A stretch of DNA of 64,000 bases from positions 34,540 through 98,539 of the forward strand of contig CACLHR010000003.1 of assembly GCA_902606745.1 (NCBI GenBank). Reading direction: 5' to 3'. The translations under genes were made by a program, and so were the position numbers. This stretch comes from an uncultured Gammaproteobacteria bacterium. Its GTDB lineage: Bacteria > Pseudomonadota > Gammaproteobacteria > PS1 > Pseudothioglobaceae. The notes beneath the pieces are model-generated. The model ran no database searches. It saw only the letters and a list, made by a program, of their open reading frames with translations, and had not been told where the DNA came from. Positions 36,176 to 44,585 of this stretch are shown one piece after another; positions within the stretch are counted from its first letter, which is position 1; each line of letters starts with the position of its first letter.

Positions 36176-36772
36176 TTACTGAGAAATACCTTTAGATTTC
36201 TCAATCTGCTTTAACCAATACTCACTTTTTTCTATATTTTTTTCTGTGCCGATTCCTTTTTTATACATCTCAGCAACCTTTTTTTGAGAATCTAAATTAC
36301 CCTTCCTTGCAGCTGAAAGATAATAACCATAAGCTTTCTCAAGGTTCTTCTTTACACCTTTTCCATTCTCGTACATTTCGGCCAGGTTGTGTTGTGCATC
36401 AAGATGACCTTGATTCGCTGATAAACTAATCCAACTGAAAGCCTTTTCAAAGTCTAAAGGAACACCAATACCTAGATAATACATTGCACCCAAAGTGTAT
36501 TGTGCTTTGATGTGTGATTGATTGGCAGCCTTGAATATATATTCAATTCCTTTTTTATCATTTTGTTCAATACCCCAACCACCTATATACATAATTCCAA
36601 CAGCATGCATTGCATCCAAATTACCAGTTTTAGCAGCAAGTTCAAAAGCTTTTAGAGCCTTTTCGTACTCCTTTTCTTCAATTAAATCCTTTCCCCTTTC
36701 ATAAAGGCTAGTTTCAGCATTGACGGGCAATGAGCTAACAAATAAGAGGCTTAATAATAATAATAATTTCAT
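36176..36772 (-). CDS. Secreted Sel1-repeat protein
   Basis: A 198-residue protein with a signal peptide (MKLLLLLSLLFVSSLPVNA) and about four to five Sel1-like repeats (for example AMHAVGIMYIGGWG, AQYTLGAMYYLGIG, AQHNLAEMYENGKG), each about 36 residues. These form alpha-solenoids for protein binding in the periplasm or at the surface. The frame is open to an ATG at 36811, but the signal peptide fits the start at 36772. No neighbour reveals the partner. Confidence 0.85.
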   Translation of the reverse strand: MKLLLLLSLLFVSSLPVNAETSLYERGKDLIEEKEYEKALKAFELAAKTGNLDAMHAVGIMYIGGWGIEQNDKKGIEYIFKAANQSHIKAQYTLGAMYYLGIGVPLDFEKAFSWISLSANQGHLDAQHNLAEMYENGKGVKKNLEKAYGYYLSAARKGNLDSQKKVAEMYKKGIGTEKNIEKSEYWLKQIEKSKGISQ

Positions 36773-36896
36773 AGAAAGAAATTGTATACGAAATACTACG
36801 TAACGGTCCACTCTTAAATTGAACTTTTTACAATTTGATCAAGGTTATTAAAACAAAAAAATGAGTGGGGATTGCGTTCAATGATATACCATATAT

Positions 36897-38165
36897 TTAC
36901 ACACCGTTTCTGGGAACAAACTCTAACACTGTTGCATTGACGCAATACCTAGGCATTCCGTCAGGTCCATCATTAAAAACGTGACCTAAATGTATATCAG
37001 AACTAACAGACCTTATCTCGGTCCGAACCATACCAAAACTAAGGTCAAGCTTCTCATAAACCTCATTATCCACAGGTTTAGTAAAAGATAGCCAACCTGT
37101 TTTAGAATTAAATCGATCAGCAGTATCAAATAGCGGTCTTCCAGAAAGCTTATCTACGAATATACCTGCAGGGGTATCTTTAAATATCTCATATTGTTTA
37201 CAAAAACGTCTATCTGTTCCATCATTAAAAGCAACATTAAAGGCTTCAGAATCCTTACCCAATTTAAATTCTCCTAAGACTTGGTAAAACTCCTCTGAAG
37301 ACATAATTCCCTGATGCGCCCAGACTTCTATACCATCAACGATAAAAAATATTGTTGGCGTTGCCCAAGTCTCTGTCTTCAATTCAAAACCTTTTAAAGC
37401 AGATGCAGGGGAATGCCTCAAAGGAATGGTGCCTTTATATTTTGAAGTAACTTTTTTTTCAAATTCTAAACAAAACAGACAGGTCCCTTCTATTTCAGGA
37501 CCTATCACAATTATTTCTTTACCACCAATTGGAACAACGTCATTTTTAGCAATTTTTGAAGACGACTGGCTCAGAAAGCTAACACCTGTAGAATGATCAG
37601 GACAGTAACCATTAGGATTTTTCAATAAATAGTTTTGATGATAGCTCTCTGCTGGCCAAAACTTTTCTAATTCACCCATCTCGGTTACAATTTGCCCATA
37701 ACCTTGAGCTGTCAAGAGTGTTTGAAATTCTTGTTTAGTGCTATAGGCTATCTCTTTTTGTTCTGGAGTAGTCCAATAAATCGCAGAGCGATAATTATTA
37801 CCTACATCATTTCCTTGTCTATTGAGCTGCGTAGGATCATGAATCTCCCAAAAGTTTTTGATTAAAGACTCAGTTGAAACTTGACTTGAATCATAAACAA
37901 CCTTGACTGTCTCGGTATGATTAATCAACCCATTGTCATTCATTGCTTTCTCTTCAACCGAAAGACCAATATTATTTAAAATATCTAGAAAGGTCCCAGT
38001 TCTTGGAATGCGATTATTGAGAACATCCTCGTAGCTAGGGTTTTCATAGTTGCCTCCAGAATATCCAGAAACAACATCAATAACACCGTCAATGTTTTCA
38101 AAGTTCTTCTCAACACCCCAAAAACAACCTGCAGCAAAAAAAATTTCAAATATCACTGTCTTCAC
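36897..38165 (-). CDS. MsrA-thioredoxin-like-MsrB fusion
   Basis: A 422-residue three-domain methionine sulfoxide reductase without a signal peptide. Residues 1-195 are MsrA (catalytic Cys14 in AAGCFWG), with an extra stretch of about 30 residues near 51-82. Residues about 210-302 look thioredoxin-like: CLFC (229-232) and WATPTIFF with the expected cis-Pro near 270. Residues about 305-420 are MsrB, with the catalytic Cys408 in RYCVNA and the GHVFNDGP motif; its two zinc CxxC pairs are missing. Neisserial PilB has Trx first, so this order is unusual. A self-recycling repair enzyme acting on both sulfoxide epimers is the natural inference. Confidence 0.88.
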   Translation of the reverse strand: MKTVIFEIFFAAGCFWGVEKNFENIDGVIDVVSGYSGGNYENPSYEDVLNNRIPRTGTFLDILNNIGLSVEEKAMNDNGLINHTETVKVVYDSSQVSTESLIKNFWEIHDPTQLNRQGNDVGNNYRSAIYWTTPEQKEIAYSTKQEFQTLLTAQGYGQIVTEMGELEKFWPAESYHQNYLLKNPNGYCPDHSTGVSFLSQSSSKIAKNDVVPIGGKEIIVIGPEIEGTCLFCLEFEKKVTSKYKGTIPLRHSPASALKGFELKTETWATPTIFFIVDGIEVWAHQGIMSSEEFYQVLGEFKLGKDSEAFNVAFNDGTDRRFCKQYEIFKDTPAGIFVDKLSGRPLFDTADRFNSKTGWLSFTKPVDNEVYEKLDLSFGMVRTEIRSVSSDIHLGHVFNDGPDGMPRYCVNATVLEFVPRNGV

Positions 38166-38299
38166 CTAACAAATAAAGAAATATTATTACAAGTCTACAC
38201 TCTAAATGCAAGTGTCGAATGTTTTATGAGTGAAGAAAAAATGAAGATTACGATATAGAAAATATATTGAAGATCTAAGACTGTATTTCACCAAAATAT

Positions 38300-38377
38300 A
38301 TGAAAAAACTACTACTCTTATTACTGGCTTTTGGTTTCATAGTTTCGAGTTATGCTATAACTACTTTGCAACCTTGA
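38300..38377 (+). pseudogene. Orphan signal peptide, remnant of a secreted-protein gene
   Basis: An ATG opens a frame encoding MKKLLLLLLAFGFIVSSYA, a complete signal peptide, followed by six residues and a stop. It resembles, at DNA and protein level, the signal peptide of the Sel1/EF-hand gene at 40357 (KKLLLILFLSFSFIVSSYA). The stop overlaps the 3' end of the lipoprotein gene on the other strand. The best reading is a truncated paralogue whose body has been lost; a tiny real peptide cannot be excluded. Confidence 0.45.
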
Positions 38378-39053
38378 GGTAACCTTTAATATAATCAGAA
38401 GGAATAGTGATTTTATTTGTGGTCTTTATTGAATTAAAGACTATAGAAAAACCCGTTTCCATATTACTTCTCAAAAAATCATCACTCAAGTTTAATTCCA
38501 TTACTTCTGTATAGTCACAGCTAGAACCACTACAACCAAAAGCACTCGATGAAATTAAGGTAATATCTACTTGGTTCTCCTTACTAAAACTTGCAGAATA
38601 GTAGTTTCTCCATTTTTCTGAAGTGTATTTAATCGATAAATGCAGTTGGTGTTGAATCAAGCCATTATTTATTGAGCCTTGTAAAAAATAATCCTCATAG
38701 TCGGAATTGATAAGAAGTCCCATCTTCTTGCGTTTGTTTATTTCAGGCCCTATAAACTGAGAATTATTATTTGAAACTGTTACCTTTTCAGCATATTTAG
38801 CAACTATCTCTTCTTCTATAAGGGCGTTATCATTTCTGGTTTTCAGCTCTTGAACTACCTCTGAAACCAAGGTTGGATCTTTTAGTTTGCGAGCCTCACT
38901 CAGATTCTCGGCATGAGTCAGACCTAAAGCAAGAATCTTTTTTGTTTCAGCTTCAGCAGGACTGGCTGAAAATTCTAATGAATCTAGTGAATCTAATGAT
39001 GCACAACCAATTAAGCCAAGAGAGAGTAATAAAAGTAGCAGTAATTTTTTCAT
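38361..39053 (-). CDS. Lipoprotein of unknown function
   Basis: A 230-residue protein with a lipoprotein signal peptide: MKKLLLLLLLSLGLIGC, lipobox LIGC (Cys17). After a low-complexity SLDSLDSLE linker it has a helical region (about 35-90) and a beta-rich C-terminal part with a CSGSSCDY cysteine pair. I recognise no family. The frame is open to 39116, but the signal peptide sets the start at 39053. Given Asp at +2 is absent (CA), outer-membrane anchoring is likely. Confidence 0.75.
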   Translation of the reverse strand: MKKLLLLLLLSLGLIGCASLDSLDSLEFSASPAEAETKKILALGLTHAENLSEARKLKDPTLVSEVVQELKTRNDNALIEEEIVAKYAEKVTVSNNNSQFIGPEINKRKKMGLLINSDYEDYFLQGSINNGLIQHQLHLSIKYTSEKWRNYYSASFSKENQVDITLISSSAFGCSGSSCDYTEVMELNLSDDFLRSNMETGFSIVFNSIKTTNKITIPSDYIKGYLKVAK

Positions 39054-39413
39054 ATTTGCATTATATTTTAATTTGAAGCCAGTAAAAATTAAAATCCAAA
39101 TTTTATTTGATTTCAAGGGAGTTTAGGGTTGGTAGTCGCGGTCAGACTTGAACTGACGACTTCCACTTTGTCGAGGTTGAAAAAGGCCTATTATTAAAGG
39201 ATTTTCGGCAGCCTGTCAATTTTTTTTGCAGCATTTTTTCAATAATATCCACAAAAAATATCATATTTATTCAGACTCTTAAGGCATAGAGGGAACTACT
39301 GCTCCTGAAAGGATGTGTATCGATAATAAATATTTTCTGTCTTTTTACTTGCAATTATCTAAGTTTTGTACAAAATATAGCTTGGTTTTTTATAAAAAAA
39401 TAGAGTAATAATT
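39054..39413. other. 360-base intergenic stretch with a tRNA-Val 3' fragment
   Basis: The only recognisable element is the tRNA-Val 3' fragment (39130-39177). The rest is AT-rich; no other ORF, hairpin terminator or clear promoter is seen. The djlA start codon follows directly, with GAG 11 bases before its ATG. Confidence 0.5.
39130..39177 (-). pseudogene. 3' fragment of tRNA-Val (tRNA pseudogene)
   Basis: These 48 bases match the 3' end of the intact tRNA-Val at 41683-41730 at 46 positions, from the CCA end through the T arm to the 3' side and loop of the anticodon arm. The 5' half (D arm, 5' acceptor strand) is absent. Orientation is the same as the intact copy. Such 3' tRNA duplications arise from integration at tRNA genes or from duplication and deletion; no integrase is present here. 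Confidence 0.85.
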
Positions 39414-40193
39414 ATGAGCTGGAAGACAAAAGTTTTAGGTGGGGCACTAGGTTATATGATTGGTGGACCGCTAGGTGCGATGCTTGGTGTGGCATTCGCG
39501 AGTAATTTTTCTAAACGTAAGTCTAATTTTGGTGGATTTGCTAAAGATTATCGTCCGGGCAATCAGCAGCGCGTTCAAGCAGCATTTTTTAGTAGTGTAT
39601 TTTCAGTTATGGGCTATATTGCCAAAGTTGATGGCAAGGTATCAAAGTCTGAAATTCTCTTAGCACAGCAAGTTATGCAACATATGCAATTACCAGAAGA
39701 TATGCAAAAAGTCGCAAAAGACCTGTTTAACCAAGGCAAACACAAAGATTTCAACCTAGACGAAGTGCTCGAACAGTTCCGTATTGAAAGTCATAGGCGT
39801 ACAAACTTAATACGCATGTTCTTAGAGATTCAAATCCAAGCCACTTATGCTGATGGCGTGTTTGACGATAAAGAACATGATGCACTTAAATATATCGCGC
39901 AAAAACTACACTTTCCTATTCATGAGCTAGAGAGTCTGATTCAACAATTTTCCGCTACTAGCAACAACACTACTCAACTAACAGTTAACGATGCCTACGT
40001 GATATTGGGTGCGGATAAAAGTCTAACTGATAAAGAACTCAAACGAGCCTATCGCCGATTGTTAGCTCAGCATCATCCAGATAAATTAGTTGCCAAAGGC
40101 TTGCCTGAGGAGATGACAAAGATAGCCAATGAAAAAACCCAAGAAATAATTAGCGCTTATGAGCTAATTAAAAAGCACCGTGGCATGCGCTAA
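39414..40193 (+). CDS. djlA: DjlA-type co-chaperone (TerB-like plus J domain)
   Basis: A 259-residue protein with a glycine-rich hydrophobic N-terminus (GGALGYMIGGPLGAMLGVAF, about residues 9-28) as in the DjlA membrane anchor, a central TerB-like helical domain (about 55-175, AKVDGKVSKSEI and YADGVFDDKEHDAL) and a C-terminal J domain (about 190-259, DAYVILGADKSLTDKEL) with the HPD motif in QHHPDKL that stimulates DnaK ATPase. It lies within the segment bounded by tRNA-Val and its fragment, though DjlA is generally a core chaperone. Confidence 0.92.
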   Translation: MSWKTKVLGGALGYMIGGPLGAMLGVAFASNFSKRKSNFGGFAKDYRPGNQQRVQAAFFSSVFSVMGYIAKVDGKVSKSEILLAQQVMQHMQLPEDMQKVAKDLFNQGKHKDFNLDEVLEQFRIESHRRTNLIRMFLEIQIQATYADGVFDDKEHDALKYIAQKLHFPIHELESLIQQFSATSNNTTQLTVNDAYVILGADKSLTDKELKRAYRRLLAQHHPDKLVAKGLPEEMTKIANEKTQEIISAYELIKKHRGMR

Positions 40194-40356
40194 TTAACGT
40201 GCAATCCTCCTTTTCATATTTATTCACACCTTGAAGACTGAGGGGAAGACTGTTTTTAAAGGATTTATAGCTGCGTGTGACGCATTTGTTCCCCAAAATT
40301 CGTTAATTTGTTTCTTATCGGTATATACTAAGTTTAAATTGATACAGGAATTATTT

Positions 40357-41676
40357 TTGAAAAAACTACTCCTAATCTTATTTTTATCTTTTAGCTTTAT
40401 AGTTTCGAGCTATGCAGATAGTGATAGTTGCATAAATGCATATGACAATGATGTTTATGAAAATATTGTCATAGAATGCACAACACCTGCTAATGCGGGT
40501 GATATGGTCTCACAAAATATTCTGGGATGGGCATATCTTAGCGGTCAGGGAGTTACGCAAGATTATTCGATAGCCTTTAGCTGGATTAGCAAATCAGCCG
40601 AGCAAGGAAATACTTGGGCTCTTGGTCAGCTAGGGTTAATGTATCAAAATGGCTATGGGGTTTCTAAGGACTATAACCAAGCTTTTACTTTACTTACAAA
40701 TGCTGGAAAAGACTGGGAAAAAGAGTTGCAGTCATTAGAATTACTTATTAAGGAAGAAGCTGAAGCTGAAGCAAAGAAAAAAGCAGAAAAAGCTGCTAGA
40801 GCGGAGGTATTTCAGGCCATAGATAAAATTGAAAATTTAAACACAATACCTGCCAGGCGGATAGGAAAGTGGTATGGATCTTATTATGCTCATGATGAAT
40901 CTGAAGAAGTTGTTGTTTGTTCCGATACTGATGAATTTGATTTATTTGAATTTATAGTTCTACATGATCAAGTTATGTCAAGGCGTGTTGATGAGTATTC
41001 TATTTTCGAAGGTTACCCAAACTACAGTCGTTATATTAATAATTCTGAGTCGAGTACTCTCCACTTTTTCCCTGACAATATTATTCAAATTTCCGATGAT
41101 CTAACTATGTTATCTGATTATTATTTTAAAACACCAATGTTCCCAGAGCTAAAATCCAATATACACAACTATACAAATATGAAATTATTACAATGTAATA
41201 ATTTAAATAATCAGATTGATTTCATTTTATTGGAAAGTGATGCAATTGAATTTGATAAATTAATCTATTCTGCCAAAAATAAATGCCAAAACAACAAACC
41301 CATTGATTGCTTGAGAGAATTTGTAGATTTCGCTGATGTATCTAACAATAATGAGTTATCACGTGCCGAGTTAACAAGATTTGCAAAATTTGTTGTTAAA
41401 TGGCTAACTTTAAAGGGTGAACTCCAATTAAGTGAACGTATGGGTGCTAGTGCCGCTACTATGATTATTGCACCTGCCCTAGCAGAGTTTATTCTACTGA
41501 ACTATGACTATGACAATGATGAACATATCGACATTAAGGAAATGACATTTGATATCGTGAACATTAGCGGTAATTCAGAGCTTAATAATAAAATAATTAG
41601 GGAATATATCGAAGCCTTAGATCTATTTTCTGAAACGAAAACAAATGCCTCAAGAATGTTAGACGATTTATTTTGA
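40357..41676 (+). CDS. Secreted Sel1-repeat protein with EF-hand-like C-terminus
   Basis: A 439-residue protein starting at TTG 40357, preceded by AGGA at seven bases and followed by a signal peptide (LKKLLLILFLSFSFIVSSYA). Two Sel1 repeats (SQNILGWAYLSGQGVTQDYS, ALGQLGLMYQNGYGVSKDYN) come first, then a Lys/Ala/Glu-rich helix (about 137-160), a central region I do not recognise, and two EF-hand-like loops near the C-terminus (DVSNNNELSRAEL and DYDNDEHIDIKEM). It probably acts outside the cytoplasm and may bind calcium. Longer upstream frames (from 40231) would place the signal peptide internally. The stop is six bases before tRNA-Val. Confidence 0.7.
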   Translation: MKKLLLILFLSFSFIVSSYADSDSCINAYDNDVYENIVIECTTPANAGDMVSQNILGWAYLSGQGVTQDYSIAFSWISKSAEQGNTWALGQLGLMYQNGYGVSKDYNQAFTLLTNAGKDWEKELQSLELLIKEEAEAEAKKKAEKAARAEVFQAIDKIENLNTIPARRIGKWYGSYYAHDESEEVVVCSDTDEFDLFEFIVLHDQVMSRRVDEYSIFEGYPNYSRYINNSESSTLHFFPDNIIQISDDLTMLSDYYFKTPMFPELKSNIHNYTNMKLLQCNNLNNQIDFILLESDAIEFDKLIYSAKNKCQNNKPIDCLREFVDFADVSNNNELSRAELTRFAKFVVKWLTLKGELQLSERMGASAATMIIAPALAEFILLNYDYDNDEHIDIKEMTFDIVNISGNSELNNKIIREYIEALDLFSETKTNASRMLDDLF

Positions 41677-41682
41677 AAAAAA

Positions 41683-41759
41683 TGGTAGTCGCGGTCAGAT
41701 TTGAACTGACGACTTCCACCTTGTCGAGGTGACACTCTAACCAGCTGAGTTACGCGACT
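41683..41759 (-). tRNA. tRNA-Val (GAC)
   Basis: A 77-base cloverleaf with encoded CCA: acceptor AGTCGCG/CGCGACT, D arm ACTC-GAGT, anticodon arm TCACC-TCGACAA-GGTGG, T arm GTCAG-TTCAAAT-CTGAC. The anticodon read at positions 34-36 is GAC (Val). Two oddities: position 33, almost always U, is C here, and the first base pair is A-U rather than G-C. It lies 13 bases after the pyrF stop on the same strand. Confidence 0.85.
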
Positions 41760-41771
41760 ACGAAGGGGCTT

Positions 41772-41777
41772 ATTATA
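41772..41777 (-). promoter_or_regulatory. -10 box of tRNA-Val with GC-rich discriminator
   Basis: TATAAT overlaps the pyrF stop and is followed on the minus strand by AAGCCCC, a GC-rich discriminator typical of stringently controlled stable-RNA promoters, about 12 bases before the tRNA 5' end. No good -35 is visible, so read-through from pyrF is an alternative. Confidence 0.45.
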
Positions 41778-42477
41778 CTGTCTCGAAAACCGAACGGATA
41801 ATTTTTTGGATATCACTAGCGGCTTGATAAGGGTTTTTAGCATCTTTGATTGGTCGTCCAACAACAATATAGTCGGAACCATTCTTAAATGCTGTAGCAA
41901 CATCAACCACACGCTTTTGGTCGTCATCATTAGCAACCGGTCGAATACCAGGAGTCACAGCAATTAACTTGTTGTCTAAATATTTTCGAATGTAAGGCAC
42001 TTCTAAGCCTGATGAAACAACACCATCACAGCCAGCTTCAAAAGCACGTTTGGCACGTGAAATTACTAATTCCTGAACATCACAATCAAACCCCAGGTCA
42101 TCTAGGTCGCCTCGATCTAGACTTGTAAGCGCAGTTACTGCTAATATTTTTAAATCATTCTTGTTTTCAGCGGCCTTTTCCATTAAAGTCTGATTGCCAT
42201 GAATGGTTGCGAATGTAGCACCATAATCGCTAAGTCTTGCAATCGTTCGGCCTACCGTTTCAGGTACATCAAAAAACTTTAAATCAACAAAAACTTTTTT
42301 GTCTCTTTCTAGAAGCCAATTTAGCAGTTCGAAGTAGCCGCCTGTCATCAACATTTCCATGCCGATTTTATAAAAATTTACACTATCATCAAGCTCAGTG
42401 ACGAAGTCTTTAGCTTGATCAATCTCTGGTAAATCTAGAGCAAAAATTAACCTATCTTCTACATTAATATCTTTCAT
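41773..42477 (-). CDS. pyrF: Orotidine 5'-phosphate decarboxylase
   Basis: A 234-residue TIM-barrel enzyme that makes UMP. The catalytic Asp-x-Lys-x-x-Asp motif appears as VDLKFFDVPETV (about residues 61-72), FALDLP is at the N-terminus, and TPGIRP and YIVVGRPI (phosphate binding) are near the C-terminus. The length is typical of the bacterial class I enzyme. It is immediately followed by tRNA-Val. Confidence 0.95.
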   Translation of the reverse strand: MKDINVEDRLIFALDLPEIDQAKDFVTELDDSVNFYKIGMEMLMTGGYFELLNWLLERDKKVFVDLKFFDVPETVGRTIARLSDYGATFATIHGNQTLMEKAAENKNDLKILAVTALTSLDRGDLDDLGFDCDVQELVISRAKRAFEAGCDGVVSSGLEVPYIRKYLDNKLIAVTPGIRPVANDDDQKRVVDVATAFKNGSDYIVVGRPIKDAKNPYQAASDIQKIIRSVFETV

Positions 42478-42649
42478 AAAAGTCTCATTAAAACTCTATA
42501 ACTCATAAACTCAATCAGCCATATAAATCTAGTTTAAAAAATTATACTTTGATTAAATAGTCGCTAACAGTCAACAACACGAGAAGTTGCCTGAGTTTTA
42601 ATCATAAAATACAACTGAACGGCTTACAGCGTGGCTAAAAAGTTAACTA

Positions 42650-43168
42650 TTAGTCAAGCGAACTAACGGTAACCTTAACTTTAATGACATCATCATAAGG
42701 TCTTTTTTTGCTTGTAAAAGTTAAATCACGACCTTCATATTCAATATGAACTAAATAATGACTCAGCCTATTCTCGAAGCTCGTTTTAACCTTTGTTTCA
42801 CAAACCTCTTGGCTGACCACAACTTGGCCAGTTGAGTTTGCTTTCTCTGCATCATTTGCCATAGAAGCACCTAAAACAATACCAGCAAGAGTCATAACTT
42901 CTTTACCTTCACCTTCACCAAACTGGTTACCAATCGCACCACCGAGTATCGCTCCCATTATCTCATTGGTGGCACTACCATCACCTTGGCTCTGTAAGGT
43001 CTCTTTTATATAACACTCTTGATAAGGCTCTTCAGTCCTGTATTGTTTGTAAACTTTCTCAACAGAAGTCACAGTTGCGTAATCAGCGAAACTACCAGCC
43101 TTCACCAGTTGTGTGCCTAGAAATAACGATATCAGTACCAAACTTTTTACAATTATTTTCATACTCAT
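42650..43168 (-). CDS. Glycine-zipper 2TM surface protein
   Basis: A 172-residue exported protein. A signal peptide (MKIIVKSLVLISLFLGTQLVKA) is followed by a central glycine-zipper segment (IMGAILGGAIGNQFGEGEGK then LAGIVLGASMAND, about residues 69-105), as in SlyB/17-kDa-antigen-like outer-membrane proteins. The C-terminus is a small beta domain. There is no lipobox cysteine at the cleavage site. The exact role is unknown; the family is usually linked to envelope integrity. The ATG at 43162 is an alternative start. Confidence 0.75.
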   Translation of the reverse strand: MSMKIIVKSLVLISLFLGTQLVKAGSFADYATVTSVEKVYKQYRTEEPYQECYIKETLQSQGDGSATNEIMGAILGGAIGNQFGEGEGKEVMTLAGIVLGASMANDAEKANSTGQVVVSQEVCETKVKTSFENRLSHYLVHIEYEGRDLTFTSKKRPYDDVIKVKVTVSSLD

Positions 43169-43226
43169 ACTCCACTATCTTTTAGCCCCTATAATGTAAA
43201 TTATATACCTTTATTGATTTTTTTCA

Positions 43227-43847
43227 TTGAATTTAACTAACAATACCCTTTACTATGTTCATGACCCAATGTGTTCCTGGTGTTGGGCATTTAAAGCAAC
43301 TTGGGATAAAGTTAAAGAAGCACTATTAGATGAAGTGGAGGTGGACTACCTGCTCGGTGGATTGGCACCAGACAGTAACGAACCGATGCCCATTGAAACA
43401 CGTGAATATGTGAAGGGAAACTGGAAAAGAATTCAGGAGATGATTCCAAACACAAGATTTAATTATGATTTTTGGACATCCTGTGAACCAAGACGCTCGA
43501 CATACCCAGCCTGTAGGGCAGTGATTTGTGCCAAACAGCAGAACCCTGATTTTGAAAACTTGATGATATATGGTATTCAAAAGTCTTACTATCTTGAGGC
43601 TCAAAATCCTTCAAACGACGATGTATTGATTGACATTGCAGAAAATCTGGGGCTTGATATTGAAAAATTTAAATTAGATTTAAAATCATTGCAGGTTAAT
43701 GAAATTCTGCTTAATGAAGTTAAGCTTGCCAGATCAATGGATATCAATTCAATGCCATCTTTAGTTTTGCAAATTAATGACACCTTAAAAGAAATTAATA
43801 TTGACTACTTAGATGCTAATTACATTATTAAGCAAATAATTCCTTGA
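43227..43847 (+). CDS. DsbA-family thioredoxin-fold protein (FrnE-like)
   Basis: A 206-residue cytoplasmic DsbA-like protein. LYYVHDPMCSWCWAFK (about residues 8-23) gives the CxxC motif CSWC. The helical insertion and the cis-Pro region MDINSMPSLVLQI (about 171-183) are present. No signal peptide is seen, so it belongs with the FrnE/2-hydroxychromene-isomerase-like group rather than periplasmic DsbA. The only start upstream of the first beta strand is TTG at 43227, without an obvious Shine-Dalgarno. Confidence 0.82.
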   Translation: MNLTNNTLYYVHDPMCSWCWAFKATWDKVKEALLDEVEVDYLLGGLAPDSNEPMPIETREYVKGNWKRIQEMIPNTRFNYDFWTSCEPRRSTYPACRAVICAKQQNPDFENLMIYGIQKSYYLEAQNPSNDDVLIDIAENLGLDIEKFKLDLKSLQVNEILLNEVKLARSMDINSMPSLVLQINDTLKEINIDYLDANYIIKQIIP

Positions 43848-43872
43848 ATTAATAGTCATAACTGACAATAAT
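43844..43872 (+). promoter_or_regulatory. Promoter of tRNA-Arg
   Basis: TTGAAT (43844-43849) and AATAAT (43867-43872) are 17 bases apart, and the tRNA begins 10 bases after the -10 hexamer. The -35 overlaps the stop codon of the DsbA-like gene. Confidence 0.5.
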
Positions 43873-43881
43873 ATAAGTTAT

Positions 43882-43958
43882 GCCTTGGTAGCTCAGCTGG
43901 ATAGAGCACTCGCCTCCTAAGCGAGGGGTCGTGAGTTCAAATCTCGCCCAGGGCACCA
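43882..43958 (+). tRNA. tRNA-Arg (CCT)
   Basis: A 77-base cloverleaf with encoded CCA: acceptor GCCTTGG/CCAGGGC (one G-U pair), D arm GCTC-GAGC, anticodon arm CTCGC-CTCCTAA-GCGAG, T arm GTGAG-TTCAAAT-CTCGC. The anticodon is CCT, which reads AGG. Position 33 is T as expected. It stands alone between the DsbA-like and DUF2141 genes. Confidence 0.95.
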
Positions 43959-44099
43959 CTTGACTTGTAGAGGTTTTAGGTTACTTGATAAAGTTTTTTA
44001 ACCACTATTTTAACCACACAAGCTATTTCTAACTAGACATATTCTTTTAAAAGTTCGGTATACTTTTTCGTTCGTTTACTTAAGACCAATAAATAATCC

Positions 44100-44540
44100 A
44101 TGAAAACAATCAAAAAAAAATTAGTTATATTTTTATCCATTATTACTTTACAGGTCTGCTTTAATAGTGCTAGTGCTGATGAGAAGTTGTATACGGTGAG
44201 TGGCTTTGTCACTGGTTGCTCATCAAAACATTCAATCCATGTCATCTTATATGACGAAATTTCCTTTAAAGATATGACTGCTATTGAAGAAAGTATTTAC
44301 GAACCGACTGGAAGTGAAGAGTGTAAAGTACCCTTCACTTTAAATACTCCAAAAGGCTCTTATACCATTGCCGCCTTCGAGGACGAAAACAACAACAAAA
44401 AACTAGATTTTTTCTTTTTTATACCAAAGGAGCCATCCGGCTTTTTTCGAACATTTAGTGGTATGAGTGCGCCAAAATTTGAGAAATTAAAGTTCGACGT
44501 TGATGGTGATTTTGTCGGTGCCAATGTTGAATTACAATAA
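44100..44540 (+). CDS. Secreted DUF2141 protein
   Basis: A 146-residue protein with a basic N-terminus and signal peptide (about residues 1-27, ending NSASA), then a DUF2141 domain. The hallmark is YTIAAFEDENNNKKLDFFFFIPKEPSGF-like (about residues 91-118), with the EDENNNKKLD acidic segment that could bind a divalent metal. The function of the family is unknown; members are exported. It lies between tRNA-Arg and aroC. Confidence 0.85.
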   Translation: MKTIKKKLVIFLSIITLQVCFNSASADEKLYTVSGFVTGCSSKHSIHVILYDEISFKDMTAIEESIYEPTGSEECKVPFTLNTPKGSYTIAAFEDENNNKKLDFFFFIPKEPSGFFRTFSGMSAPKFEKLKFDVDGDFVGANVELQ

Positions 44541-44585
44541 TTTTTGAACCCGTTTTATCTACGAAACGGCGATTAATCTAATCTT

